A stretch of DNA of 64,000 bases. It comes from Ianthella basta (lineage: Eukaryota; Porifera; Demospongiae; Verongiida; Ianthellidae). The notes beneath the pieces were generated by a model, which was not told where the DNA came from, did no database searches, and saw only the letters and a program-made list of their open reading frames with translations. Location: positions 1,513,501-1,577,500 of the forward strand of contig OZ025877.1 in the NCBI GenBank assembly GCA_964019415.1, in the 5' to 3' direction. The stretch's first letter is position 1. Each line of letters starts with the position of its first letter. Below are positions 1 to 13,005 of the stretch, piece after piece. Both the position numbers and the translations under genes were made by a program.

Positions 1-608
1 ACCTTGTCAAATCTTGCTAAATCTTGCCAAATCTTATCTTGTCATATCTTGCCTAATATTACCTAATCTTACCTTGTCATATCTTGTCTAATCTTGCCAA
101 ATCTTACCTTGTCATATCTTGCCATATCTCGCCAAATCTTACCTTGTCATATTTTGCCTGATCTTGCCAAATCTTACCTTCTCATATCTTGCCAAATCTT
201 GCTTAATCTTACCTTGTCATATCTTGCCAAATCTTGCCAAATCTTACCTTGTCATATCTTGCTAAATCTTGCCAAATCTTACCTTGTCATATCTTGCCAA
301 ATCTTGCCAAATCTTACCTTGTCATATCTTGCCAAATCTTAACTTGTCATATCTTGCCTAATGTTGCCTAATCTTACCTTGTCATATCTTGTCTAATCTT
401 GCCCAATCTTACCTTGTCATATCTTGTCTAATCTTGCCCAATCTTACCTTGTCATATCTTGCCAAATCTTGCAAAATCTTACCTTGTCATATCTTGCCTA
501 ATCTTGCCAAATCTTACCTTGTCATATTTTGCCAAATCCTGCCAAATCTTACCTTGTCATATCTTGCCAAATCTTGCTTAATCTTACCTTGTCATATCTT
601 GCTTAATC

Positions 609-1634
609 TTGTTTAATCTTACCTTGTCATATCTTGCTAAATCTTGCCAAATTTTACCTTGTCATATGTTGCCAAATCTTGTCAAATCTTACCTTGTCAT
701 ATTTTGCCTAATCTTGCCAAATCTTACCTTGTCAAATCTTGCCAAATCTTATCTTGTCATATGTTGCCTAATGTTGCCTTATCTTACCTTGTCATATCTT
801 GTCTAATCTTGCCAAATCTTACCTTGTCATATCTTGCCATATCTTGCCAAATCTTACCTTGTCATATTTTGCCAAATCTTGCCAAATCTTACCTTCTCAT
901 ATCTTGCCAAATCTTGTTTAATCTTACCTTGTCATATCTTGCCAAATCTTGCCAAATCTTACCTAGTCATATCTTGCAAAATCTTGCCAAATCTTACCTT
1001 GTCATATCTTGCCAAATCTTACCTTGTCATATCTTGCCTAATCTTGCCAAATCTTACCTTGTCATATCCTGCCAAATCTTGCTTAATCTTATCTTGTCAT
1101 ATCTTACCTAATGTTGCCTAATCTTACCTTGTCATATCTTGTCTAATCTTGCCTAATCTTACCTTGTCATATCTTGCCAAATCTTGCCAAATCTTACCTT
1201 GTCACATCTTGCCTAATCTTACCAAATCTTACCTTGTCATATCTTGCCAAATCTTGCCAAATCTTACCTTGTCATATCTGGCCTAATCTTGCTAAATCTT
1301 ACCTTGTCATATCTTGCCAAATCTTGCCAATTCTTACCTTGTCATATCTTGCCAAATCTTGCTTATTCTTACATCGTCATATCTTGCCAAATCTTGCTTA
1401 ATCTTACCTTGTCATATCTTGCCATATAAATCTTGCCAGATCTTACCATGTCATATCTTGCCTAATCTTGCCAAATCTTACCTTGTCATATCTTGCCAGA
1501 TCTTACCTTGTCATATCTTGCATAATCTTGCCAAATCTTACCTTGTCATATCTTGCCTAATCTTGCCATGCAGATCTCACCTTGTCATATCTTGCCAAAT
1601 CTTGCCAAATCTTACCTTATCATATCTTACCTAA
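609..1634 (+). repeat. Long-range satellite duplication, copy 1 (offset 7,262 bp)
   Basis: This stretch matches 7871-8896, variant by variant, at a constant offset of 7,262 bp. The shared order includes the CATATGTTGCC unit, the CCTAGTCAT unit, a TCTGGCC unit, ACATCGTCAT/ACATCGTTAT, and the CATGCAGATCTC marker. Only scattered substitutions separate the copies. The offset is not a multiple of 35, because some units in between have lost or gained decamers. The boundaries are approximate. Confidence 0.8.
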
Positions 1635-2031
1635 TCTTGCCCAATCTTACCTTGTCATAACTTGCCAAATCTTGCCAAATCTTACCTTGTCATATCTTGC
1701 CTAATCTTGCCAAATCTTACCTTGTCATATTTTGCCAAATCTTGCCAAATCTTACTTTGTCATATCTTGCCAAATCTTGCTTAATCTTACCTTGTCATAT
1801 CTTGCTTAATCTTGTTTAATCTTACCTTGTCATATCTTGCTAAATTTTGCCAAATCTTACCTTGTCATATGTTGCCAAATCTTGCCAATTCTTGCCAAAT
1901 CTTACCTTGTCATATCTTGCCTAATCTTGCCAAATCTTACCTTGTCAAATCTTGCCAAATCTTGCCAAATCTTATCTTGTCATATCTTGCCTAATATTAC
2001 CTAATCTTACCTTGTCATATCTTGTCTAATC

Positions 2032-5000
2032 TTGCCAAATCTTACCTTATCATATCTTGCCATATCTTGCCAAATCTTACCTTGTCATATTTTGCCTAAT
2101 CTTGCCAAATCTTACCTTGTCATATCTTGCCAAATCTTGTTTAATCTTATCTTGTCATATCTTGCTAAATCTTGCCAAATCTTACCTTGTCATATCTTGC
2201 CAAATATTGCCAAATCTAACCTTGTCATATCTTGCCAAATCTTACCTTGTCATATCTTGCCAAATCTTGCTTATTCTTACATCGTCATATCTTGCCAAAT
2301 CTTGCCAAATCTTACCTTGTCATATCTTGCCTAATCTTGCCAAATCTTACCTTCTCATATCTTGCCAAATTTTATTTAATCTTACCTTGTCATATCTTGC
2401 TAAATCTTGCCAAATCTTACCTTGTCATATCTTGCCAAATCTTGCCAAATCTTACCTTTTCATATCTTGCAGAATCTTGCCAAATCTTACCTTGCCATAT
2501 CTTGCCAAATCTTGCCAAATCTTACCTTGTCATATCTTGCCAAATCTTGCCAAATCTTAACTTGTCATATCTTGCCTAATGTTGCCTAATCTTATCTTGT
2601 CATATCTTGTCTAATCTTGCCCAATCTTACTTTGTCATATCTTGCCAAATCTTGCCAAATCTTACCTTGTCATATCTTGCCTAATCTTGCCAAATCTTAC
2701 CTTGTCATATTTTGCCAAATCTTGCCAAATCTTACCTTGTCATATCTTGCCAAATCTTGCTTAATCTTACCTTGTCATATCTTGCTTAATCTTGTTTAAT
2801 CTTACCTTGTCATATCTTGCTAAATTTTGCCAACTCTTACCTTGTCATATGTTGCCAAATCTTGCCAAATCTTGCCAAATCTTACCTTGTCATATCTTGC
2901 CTAATCTTGCCAAATCTTACCTTGTCAAATCTTGCCAAATCTTGCCAAATCTTATCTTGTCATATCTTGCCTAATATTGCCTAATCTTACCTTGTCATAT
3001 CTTGTCTAATCTTGCCAAATCTTACCTTGTCATATCTTGCCATATCTCGCCAAATCTTACCTTGTCATATTTTGCCTAATCTTGCCAAATCTTACCTTCT
3101 CATATCATGCCAAATCTTGCTTAATCTTACCTTGTCATATCTTGCCAAATCTTGCCAAATCTTACCTTGTCATATCTTGCTAAATCTTGCCAAATCTTAC
3201 CTTGTCATATCTTGCCAAATCTTGCCAAATCTTACCTTGTCATATCTTGCCAAATCTTGCCAAATCTTCACTTGTCATATCTTGCCTAATGTTGCCTAAT
3301 CTTACCTTGTCATATCTTGTCTAATCTTGCCAAATCTTACCTTGTCATATCTTGCCAAATCTTGCCAAATCTTACCTTGTCATATCTTGCCTAATCTTGC
3401 CAAATCTTACCTTGTCATATTTTGCCAAATCCTGCCAAATCTTACCTTGTCATATCTTGCCAAATCTTGCTTAATCTTACCTTGTCATATCTTGCTTAAT
3501 CTTGTTTAATCTTACCTTGTCATATCTTGCTAAATCTTGCCAAATTTTACCTTGTCATATGTTGCCAAATCTTGCCAAATCTTACCTTGTCATATTTTGC
3601 CTAATCTTGCCAAATCTTACCTTGTCAAATCTTGCCAAATCTTATCTTGTCATATCTTGCCTAATATTGCCTAATCTTACCTTGTCATATCTTGCCTAAT
3701 CTTGCCAAATCTTAACTTGTCATATTTTGCCAAATCTTGCCAAATCTTACCTTGTCATATCTTGCCAAATCTTGCGTAATCTTACCTTGTCATATCTTGC
3801 TTAATCTTGTTTAATCTTATCTTGTCATATCTTGCTAAATTTTGCCAAATCTTACCTTGTCATATGTTGCCAAATCTTGCCAAATCTTGCCAAATCTTAC
3901 CTTGTCATATCTTGCCTAATCTTGCCAAATCTTACCTTGTCAAATCTTGCTAAATCTTGCCAAATCTTATCTTGTCATATCTTGCCTAATATTACCTAAT
4001 CTTACCTTGTCATATCTTGTCTAATCTTGCCAAATCTTACCTTGTCATATCTTGCCATATCTCGCCAAATCTTACCTTGTCATATTTTGCCTGATCTTGC
4101 CAAATCTTACCTTCTCATATCTTGCCATATCTTGCTTAATCTTACCCTTCATATCTTGCCAAATCTTGCCAAATTTTACCTTGTCATATCTTGCTAAATC
4201 TTGCCAAATCTTACCTTGTCATATCTTGCCAAATCTTGCCAAATCTTACCTTGTCATATCTTGCCAAATCTTAACTTGTCATATCTTGCCTAATGTTGCC
4301 TAATCTTACCTTGTCATATCTTGTCTAATCTTGCCCAATCTTACCTTGTCATATCTTGCCAAATCTTACCTTGTCATATCTTGCCTAATCTTGCCAAATC
4401 TTACCTTGTCATATTTTGCCAAATCTTGCCAAATCTTACCTTGTCATATCTTGCCAAATCTTGCTTAATCTTACCTTGTCATATCTTGCTTAATCTTGTT
4501 TAATCTTACCTTGTCATATCTTGCTAAATTTTGCCAACTCTTACCTTGTCATATGTTGCCAAATCTTGCCAAATCTTGCCAAATCTTACCTTGTCATATC
4601 TTGCCTAATCTTGCCAAATCTTACCTTGTCAAATCTTGCCAAATCTTGCCAAATCTTATCTTGTCATATCTTGCCTAATATTGCCTAATCTTACCTTGTC
4701 ATATCTTGTCTAATCTTGCCAAATCTTACCTTGTCATATCTTGCCAAATCTTGCTTAATCTTACCTTGTCATATCTTGCCAAATCTTGCTTAATCTTACC
4801 TTGTCATATCTTGCTAAATCTTGCCAAATCTTACCTTGTCATATCTTGCCAAATCTTGCCAAATCTTACCTTGTCATATCTTGCCAAATCTTGCCAAATC
4901 TTAACTTGTCATATCTTGCCTAATGTTGCCTAATCTTACCTTGTCATATCTTGTCTAATCTTGCCCAATCTTACCTTGTCATATCTTGCCAAATCTTGCC

Positions 5001-6733
5001 AAATCTTACCTTGTCATATCTTGCCAAATCTTGCCAAATCTTACCTTGTCATATCTTGTCTTATCTTGCCAAATCTTACCTTGTCATATCTTGCCATATC
5101 TTGCCAAATCTTACCTTGTCATTTTTTGCCTAATCTTGCCAAATCTTACCTTGTCATATCTTGCCAAATCTTGTTTAATCTTATCTTGTCATATCTTGCT
5201 AAATCTTGCCAAATCTTACCTTGTCATATCTTGCCAAATCTTGCCAAATCTAACCTTGTCATATCTTGCCAAATCTTACCTTGTCATATCTTGCCAAATC
5301 TTGCTTATTCTTACATCGTCATATCTTGCCAAATCTTGCCAAATCTTACCTTGTCATATCTTGCCTAATCTTGCCAAATCTTACCTTCTCATATCTTGCC
5401 AAATTTTATTTAATCTTACCTTGTCATATCTTGCTAAATCTTGCCAAATCTAACCTTGTCATATCTTGCCAAATCTTGCCAAATCTTATTTTTTCATATC
5501 TTGCCAAATCTTGCCAAATCTTACCTTGCCATATCTTGCCAAATCTTGCCAAATCTTACCTTGTCATATCTTGCCAAATCTTGCCAAATCTTAACTTGTC
5601 ATATCTTGCCTAATGTTGCCTAATCTTATCTTGTCATATCTTGTCTAATCTTGCCCAATCTTACCTTGTCATATCTTGCCAAATCTTGCCAAATCTTACC
5701 TTGTCATATCTTGCCTAATCTTGCCAAATCTTACCTTGTCATATTTTGCCAAATCTTGCCAAATCTTACCTTGTCATATCTTGCCAAATCTTGCTTAATC
5801 TTACCTTGTCATATCTTGCTTAATCTTGTTTAATCTTACCTTGTCATATCTTGCTAAATTTTGCCAACTCTTACCTTGTCATATGTTGCCAAATCTTGCC
5901 AAATCTTGCCAAATCTTACCTTGTCATTTCTTGCCTAATCTTGCCAAATCTTACCTTGTCAAATCTTGCCAAATCTTGCCAAATCTTATCTTGTCATATC
6001 TTGCCTAATATTGCCTAATCTTACCTTGTCATATCTTGTCTAATCTTGCCAAATCTTACCTTGTCATATCTTGCCATATCTCGCCAAATCTTACCTTGTC
6101 ATATTTTGCCTAATCTTGCCCAATCTTACCTTCTCATATCTTGCCAAATCTTGCTTAATCTTACCTTGTCATATCTTGCCAAATCTTGCCAAATCTTACC
6201 CCGTCATATCTTGCTAAATCTTGCCAAATCTTACCTTGTCATATCTTGCCAAATCTTGCCAAATCTTACCTTGTCATATCTTGCCAAATCTTGCCAAATC
6301 TTAACTTGTCATATCTTGCCTAATGTTGCCTACTCTTACCTTGTCATATCTTGTCTAATCTTGCCCAATCTTACCTTGTCATATCTTGCCAAATCTTGCC
6401 AAATCTTACCTTGTCATATCTTGCCTAATCTTGCCAAATCTTACCTTGTCATATATTGCCAAATCCTGCCAAATCTTACCTTGTCATATCTTGCCAAATA
6501 TTGCTTAATCTTACCTTGTCATATCTTGCTTAATCTTGTTTAATCTTACCTTGTCATATCTTGCTAAATCTTGCCAAATTTTACCTTGTCATATGTTGCC
6601 AAATCTTGCCAAATCTTACCTTGTCATATTTTGCCTAATCTTGCCAAATCTTACCTTGTCAAATCTTGCCAAATCTTATCTTGTCATATCTTGCCTAATA
6701 TTGCCTAATCTTACCTTGTCATATCTTGTCTAA
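2032..6733 (+). repeat. Higher-order repeat, 3,034-bp period
   Basis: The segment around 2,040-3,700 recurs at about 5,074-6,733 with a constant offset of 3,034 bp. The shared order includes ATCTAACC, TTATTCTTACATCG, TTTTATTTAATC, the CATATGTTGCC unit and a TCTCGCC unit. A sub-block starting near 2,792 occurs a third time near 4,496 (offset 1,704) and again near 5,826 (offset 1,330, which is 38 monomers). This nested pattern is what repeated unequal crossover produces. The edges are approximate. Confidence 0.75.
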
Positions 6734-7870
6734 TCTTGCCAAATCTTACCTTGTCATATTTTGCCAAATCTTATCTTGTCATATCTTGCCTAATATTGCC
6801 TAATCTTATCTTGTCATATCTTGCCTAATATTGCCTAATCTTACCTTGTCATATCTCGCCAAATCTTGCCAAATCTTACCTTGTTATATCTTGCCTAATA
6901 TTGCCTAATCTTACCTTGTCATATCTTGCCTAATATTGCCTAATCTTACCTTGTCATATCTTGCCTAATCTTGCCAAATCTTACCTTGTCAAATCTTGCC
7001 AAATCTTATCTTGTCATATCTTGCCTAATATTGCCTAATCTTACCTTGTCATATCTCGCCAAATCTTGCCAAATCTTACCTTGTTATATCTTGCCTAATC
7101 TTGCCAAATCTTACCTTGTCATATCTTGCCAAATCTTGCTTAATCTTACCTTGTCATATCTTGCTTAATCTTGTTTAATCTTACCTTGTCATATCTTGCT
7201 AAATTTTGCCAACTCTTACCTTGTCATATGTTGCCAAATCTTGCCAAATCTTGCCAAATCTTACCTTGTCATATCTTGCCTAATCTTGCCAAATCTTACC
7301 TTGTCAAATCTTGCTAAATCTTGCCAAATCTTATCTTGTCATATCTTGCCTAATATTACCTAATCTTACCTTGTCATATCTTGTCTAATCTTGCCAAATC
7401 TTACCTTGTCATATCTTGCCATATCTCGCCAAATCTTACCTTGTCATATTTTGCCTGATCTTGCCAAATCTTACCTTCTCATATCTTGCCAAATCTTGCT
7501 TAATCTTACCTTGTCATATCTTGCCAAATCTTGCTAAATTTTACCTTGTCATATCTTGCTAAATCTTGCCAAATCTTACCTTGTCATATCTTGCCAAATC
7601 TTGCCAAATCTTACCTTGTCACATCTTGCCAAATCTTAACTTGTCATATCTTGCCTAATGTTGCCTAATCTTACCTTGTCATATCTTGTCTAATCTTGCC
7701 CAATCTTACCTTGTCATATCTTGCCAAATCTTGCAAAATCTTACCTTGTCATATCTTGCCTAATCTTGCCAAATCTTACCTTGTCATATTTTGCCAAATC
7801 CTGCCAAATCTTACCTTGTCATATCTTGCCAAATCTTGCTTAATCTTACCTTGTCATATCTTGCTTAATC

Positions 7871-8896
7871 TTGTTTAATCTTACCTTGTCATATCTTGCT
7901 AAATCTTGCCAAATTTTACCTTGTCATATGTTGCCAAATCTTGTCAAATCTTACCTTGTCATATTTTGCCTAATCTTGCCAAATCTTACCTTGTCAAATC
8001 TTGCCAAATCTTATCTTGTCATATCTTGCCTAATATTGCCTAATCTTACCTTGTCATATCTTGTCTAATCTTGCCAAATCTTACCTTGTCATATCTTGCC
8101 ATATCTTGCCAAATCTTACCTTGTCATATTTTGCCAAATCTTGCCAAATCTTACCTTCTCATATCTTGCCAAATCTTGTTTAATCTTACCTTGTTATATC
8201 TTGCCAAATCTTGCCAAATCTTACCTAGTCATATCTTGCAAAATCTTGCCAAATCTTACCTTGTCATATCTTGCCAAATCTTACCTTGTCATATCTTGCC
8301 TAATCTTGCCAAATCTTACCTTGTCATATTTTGCCAAATCTTGCTTAATCTTATCTTGTCATATCTTACCTAATGTTGCCTAATCTTACCTTGTCATATC
8401 TTGTCTAATCTTGCCTAATCTTACCTTGTCATATCTTGCCAAATCTAGCCAAATCTTACCTTGTCACATCTTGCCTAATCTTACCAAATCTTACCTTGTC
8501 ATATCTTGCCAAATCTTGCCAAATCTTACCTTGTCATATCTGGCCTAATCTTGCTAAATCTTACCTTGTCATATCTTGCCAAATCTTGCCAATTCTTACC
8601 TTGTCATATCTTGCCAAATCTTGCTTATTCTTACATCGTTATATCTTGCCAAATCTTGCTTAATCTTACCTTGTCATATCTTGCCATTTAAATCTTGCCA
8701 GATCTTACCATGTCATATCTTGCCTAATCTTGCCAAATCTTACCTTGTCATATCTTGCCAGATCTTACCTTGTCATATCTTGCATAATCTTGCCAAATCT
8801 TACCTTGTCATATCTTGCCTAATCTTGCCATGCAGATCTCACCTTGTCATATCTTGCCAAATCTTGCCAAATCTTACCTTATCATATCTTACCTAA
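7871..8896 (+). repeat. Long-range satellite duplication, copy 2 (offset 7,262 bp)
   Basis: This is the partner of 609-1634, with the same order of variant monomers. Small differences include CATTTAAATC for CATATAAATC near 8686 and ATCGTTATATC for ATCGTCATATC near 8638. The match probably extends upstream to the region around 7,640, which resembles 330-600. Confidence 0.8.
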
Positions 8897-10238
8897 TCTT
8901 GCCAAATCTTACCTTGTCATATCTTACCAAATCTTGCCAAATCTTACCTTGTCATATCTTGCCTAATCTTGCCAAATCTTACCTTGTCATATCTTGCCAA
9001 ATCTTGCCAAATCTTACCTTGTCATGTCTTGCCAAATCTTGCTTATTCTTACATCGTCATATCTTGCCAAATCTTACGTAATCTTACCTTGTCATATGTT
9101 ACCAAATCTTGCCAAATCTTACCTTGTCATATCTTGCCAAATCTTGCCAAATCTTACCCCGTCATATCTTGCCTAATCATGCCAAATCTTACCTTCTCAT
9201 ATCTTGCCAAATTTTATTTAATCTTACCTTGTCATATCTTGCCAAATCTTGCCAAATCTTACCTTGTCATATCTTGCCAAATCTTGCCAAATCTTACCGT
9301 TTCATATCTTGCCAAATCTTGCCAAATCTTACCTTGTCATATCTTGCCTAATCTTGCCAAATAGTACCTTGTCATATCTTGCCTAATCTTGCCAAATCTT
9401 AACTTGTCATATCTTGCCTAATGTTGCCTAATCTTACCTTGTCATATCTTGTCTAATCTTGCCAAATCTTACTTTGTCATATCTTGCCAAATCTTGCCAA
9501 ATCTTACCTTGTCATATCTTGCCTAATCTTGCCAAATCTTACCTTGTCATATTTTGCCAAATCTTGCCAAATCTTACCTTGTCATATCTTGCCAAATCTT
9601 GCTTAATCTTATCTTGTCATATCTTGCATAATCTTGTTTAATCTTACCTTGTCATATCTTGCTAAATCTTGCCAAATCTTACCTTGTCATATGTTGCCAA
9701 ATCTTGCCAAATCTTACTTTGTCATATCTTGCCAAATCTTGCCAAATCATACCTTGTCATATCTTGCCTAATCTTGCCAAATCTTACCTTGTCATATCTT
9801 GCCAAATCTTGCTTAATCTTACCTTGTCATATCTTGCCAAATCTTATCTTGTCATATCTTGCCTAATGTTGCCTAATCTTACCTTGTCATATCTTGTCTA
9901 ATCTTCCCCAATCTTACCTTGTCATATCTTGCCAAATCTTGCCAAATCTTACCTTGTCATATCTTGCCTAATCTTGCCAAGTCTTACCTTGTCATATTTT
10001 ACCAAATCTTGCCAAATCTTACCTTGTCATATCTTGCCATATCTTGCTTAATCTTACCTTGTCATATCTTGCATAATCTTGTTTAATCTTACCTTGTCAT
10101 ATCTTGCTAAATCTTGCCAAATCTTAACATATGTTGCCAAATCTTGCCAAATCTTACCTTGTCATATTTTGCCAAATCTTGCCAAATCATACCTTGTCAT
10201 ATCTTGCCTAATCTTGCCAAATCTTACCTTGTCATATC

Positions 10239-13005
10239 TTGCCAAATCTTGCCAAATCTTACCTTGTCATATCTTGCCAAATCTTGCTTATTCTTACATC
10301 GTCATATCTTGCCAAATTTTGCTCAATCTTACCTTGTCATATCTTGCCTAATCTTGCCAAATCTTACCTTGTCATATCTTGCCTAATCTTGCCAAATCTT
10401 ACCTTGTCATATTTTGCCAAATCTTGCCAAATCTTACCTTGTCATATCTTACCAAATCTTGCTTATTCTTACATCGTCATATCTTGGCAAATCTTGCTTA
10501 GTCTTACCTTGTCATATCTTGCCAAATCTTGCCAGATCTTACCTTGTCATATCTTGCCTAATCTTGCCCAATCTTACCTTGTCATATCTGGCCAGATCTT
10601 ACCTTGTCATATCTTGCCTAATCTTGTCGAATCTTACCTTGTCATATCTTGCCTTATCTTGCCTAATCTTACCTCGTCATATGTTGCCAAATCTTGCCAA
10701 ATCTTACCTTGCCATATCTTGCCAAATCTTGCCAAATCTACCTTGTCATATCTTGCCAAATCTTGCCTAATCTTACCTTGTCATATCTTGCCTGATCTTG
10801 CCATGCAGATCTCACCTTGTCATATCTTGCCAAATCTTGCCAAATCTTACCTTTTCATATCTTGCCTAATCTTGCCAAATTTTACCTTGTCATATCTTGC
10901 CAAATCTTGCTAAATCTTACCTTGTCATATCTTGCCTAATCTTGCCAAATCTTATCTTGTCATATCTTGCCAAATCTTGCCAAATCTTACCTTGTCATAT
11001 CTTGCCAAATCTTGCTTATTCTTACATTGTCATATCTTGCCAAATCTTGCTTAATCTGACCTTGTCATATCTTGCCAAATCTTGCCAAATCTTACCTTGT
11101 CATATCTTGCCAAATCTTGCCAAATCTTACCTTATCATATCTTGCCTAATCTTTCCAAATCTTATCTTGTCATATCTTGCCTAATGTTGCCTAATCTTAC
11201 CTTGTCATATCTTGTCTAATCTTGCCCAATCTTACCTTGTCATATCTTGCTAAATCTTACCTCGTCATATCTTGCCTAATCTTGCCAAATTTTACCTTGT
11301 TATATTTTGCCAAATCTTGCCAAATCTTTCTTTGTCATATCTTGCCAAATCTTGCTTAATCTTACCTTGTCATATCTTGCATAATCTTGTTTAATCTTAC
11401 CTTGTCATATCTTGCTAAATCTTGCCAAATCTTACCTTGTCATATGTTGCCAAATCTTACCTTGTCATATCTTGCCAAATCTTGCCAAATCATACCTTGT
11501 CATATCTTGCCTAATCTTGCCAAATCTTACCTTGTCATATCTTGCCAAATCTTGCCAAATCTCACCTTGTCATATCTTGCCAAATCTTGCCAAATATTAT
11601 CTTGTCATATCTTGCCTAATGTTGCCTAATCTTACCTTGTCATATCTTGTCTAATCTTGCCCAATCTTACCTTGTCATATCTTGCCAAATCTTGCCAAAT
11701 CTTACCTTGTCATATCTTGCCTAATCTTGCCAAATCTTACCTTGTCATATTTTGCCAAATCTTGCCAAATCTTACCTTGTCATATCTTACCAAATCTTGC
11801 TTATTCTTACATCGTCATATCTTGGCAAATCTTGCTTAGTCTTACCTTGTCATATCTTGCCAAATCTTGCCAGATCTTACCTTGTCATATCTTGCCTAAT
11901 CTTGCCAAATCTTACCTTGTCATATCTTGCCAGATCTTACCTTGTCATATCTTGCCTAATCTTGTCGAATCTTACCTTGTCATATCTTGCCTTATCTTGC
12001 CTAATCTTACCTCGTCATATGTTGCCAAATCTTGCCAAATCTTACCTTGCCATATCTTGCCAAATCTTGCCAAATCTACCTTGTCATATCTTGCATAATC
12101 TTGCCTAATCTTACCTTGTCATATCTTGCCTGATCTTGCCATGCAGATCTCACCTTGTCATATCTTGCCAAATCTTGCCAAATCTTACCTTTTCATATCT
12201 TGCCTAATCTTGCCAAATTTTACCTTGTCATATCTTGCCAAATCTTGCCAAATCTTACCTTGTCATATCTTGTCTAATCTTGCCAAATCTTATCTTGTCA
12301 TATCTTGCCAAATCTTGCCAAATCTTACCTTGTCATATCTTGCCAAATCTTGCTTATTCTTACATTGTCATATCTTGCCGAATCTTGCTTAATCTGACCT
12401 TGTCATATCTTGCCAAATCTTGCCAAATCTTACCTTGTCATATCTTGCCAAATCTTGCCAAATCTTACCTTGTCATATCTTGCCAAATCTTGCTTAATCT
12501 TAACTTGTCATATCTTGCCTAATGTTGCCTAATCTTACCTTGTCATATCTTGTCAAATCTTGCCCAATCTTACCTTGTCATATCTTGCTAAATCTTGCCA
12601 AATCTTACCTCGTCATATCTTGCCTAATCTTGCCAAATTTTACCTTGTTATATTTTGCCAAATCTTGCCAAATCTTACTTTGTCATATCTTGCCAAATCT
12701 TGCTTAATCTTACCTTGTCATATCTTGCATAATCTTGTTTAATCTTACCTTGTCATATCTTGCTAAATCTTGCCAAATCTTACCTTGTCATATGTTGCCA
12801 AATCTTACCTTGTCATATCTTGCCAAATCTTGCCAAATCATACCTTGTCATATCTTGCCTAATCTTGCCAAATCTTACCTTGTCATATCTTGCCAAATCT
12901 TGCCAAATCTTACCTTGTCATATCTTGCCAAATCTTGCCAAATATTATCTTGTCATATCTTGCCTAATGTTGCCTAATCTTACCTTGTCATATCTTGTCT
13001 AATCT
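10239..13005 (+). repeat. Nested ~1.34-kb duplication inside the satellite
   Basis: The variant order around 10,414-10,910 recurs at about 11,752-12,230 with an offset of 1,338 bp. It includes a TCTTGGCAAATC unit, GCTTAGTCTTACC, GTCGAATC and the CCTGATCTTGCCATGCAG marker. The stretch around 11,387-11,660 recurs at 12,735-13,005 with an offset of 1,348 bp. The 10-bp change of offset equals one decamer, which supports slippage or crossover in decamer steps. Confidence 0.7.
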
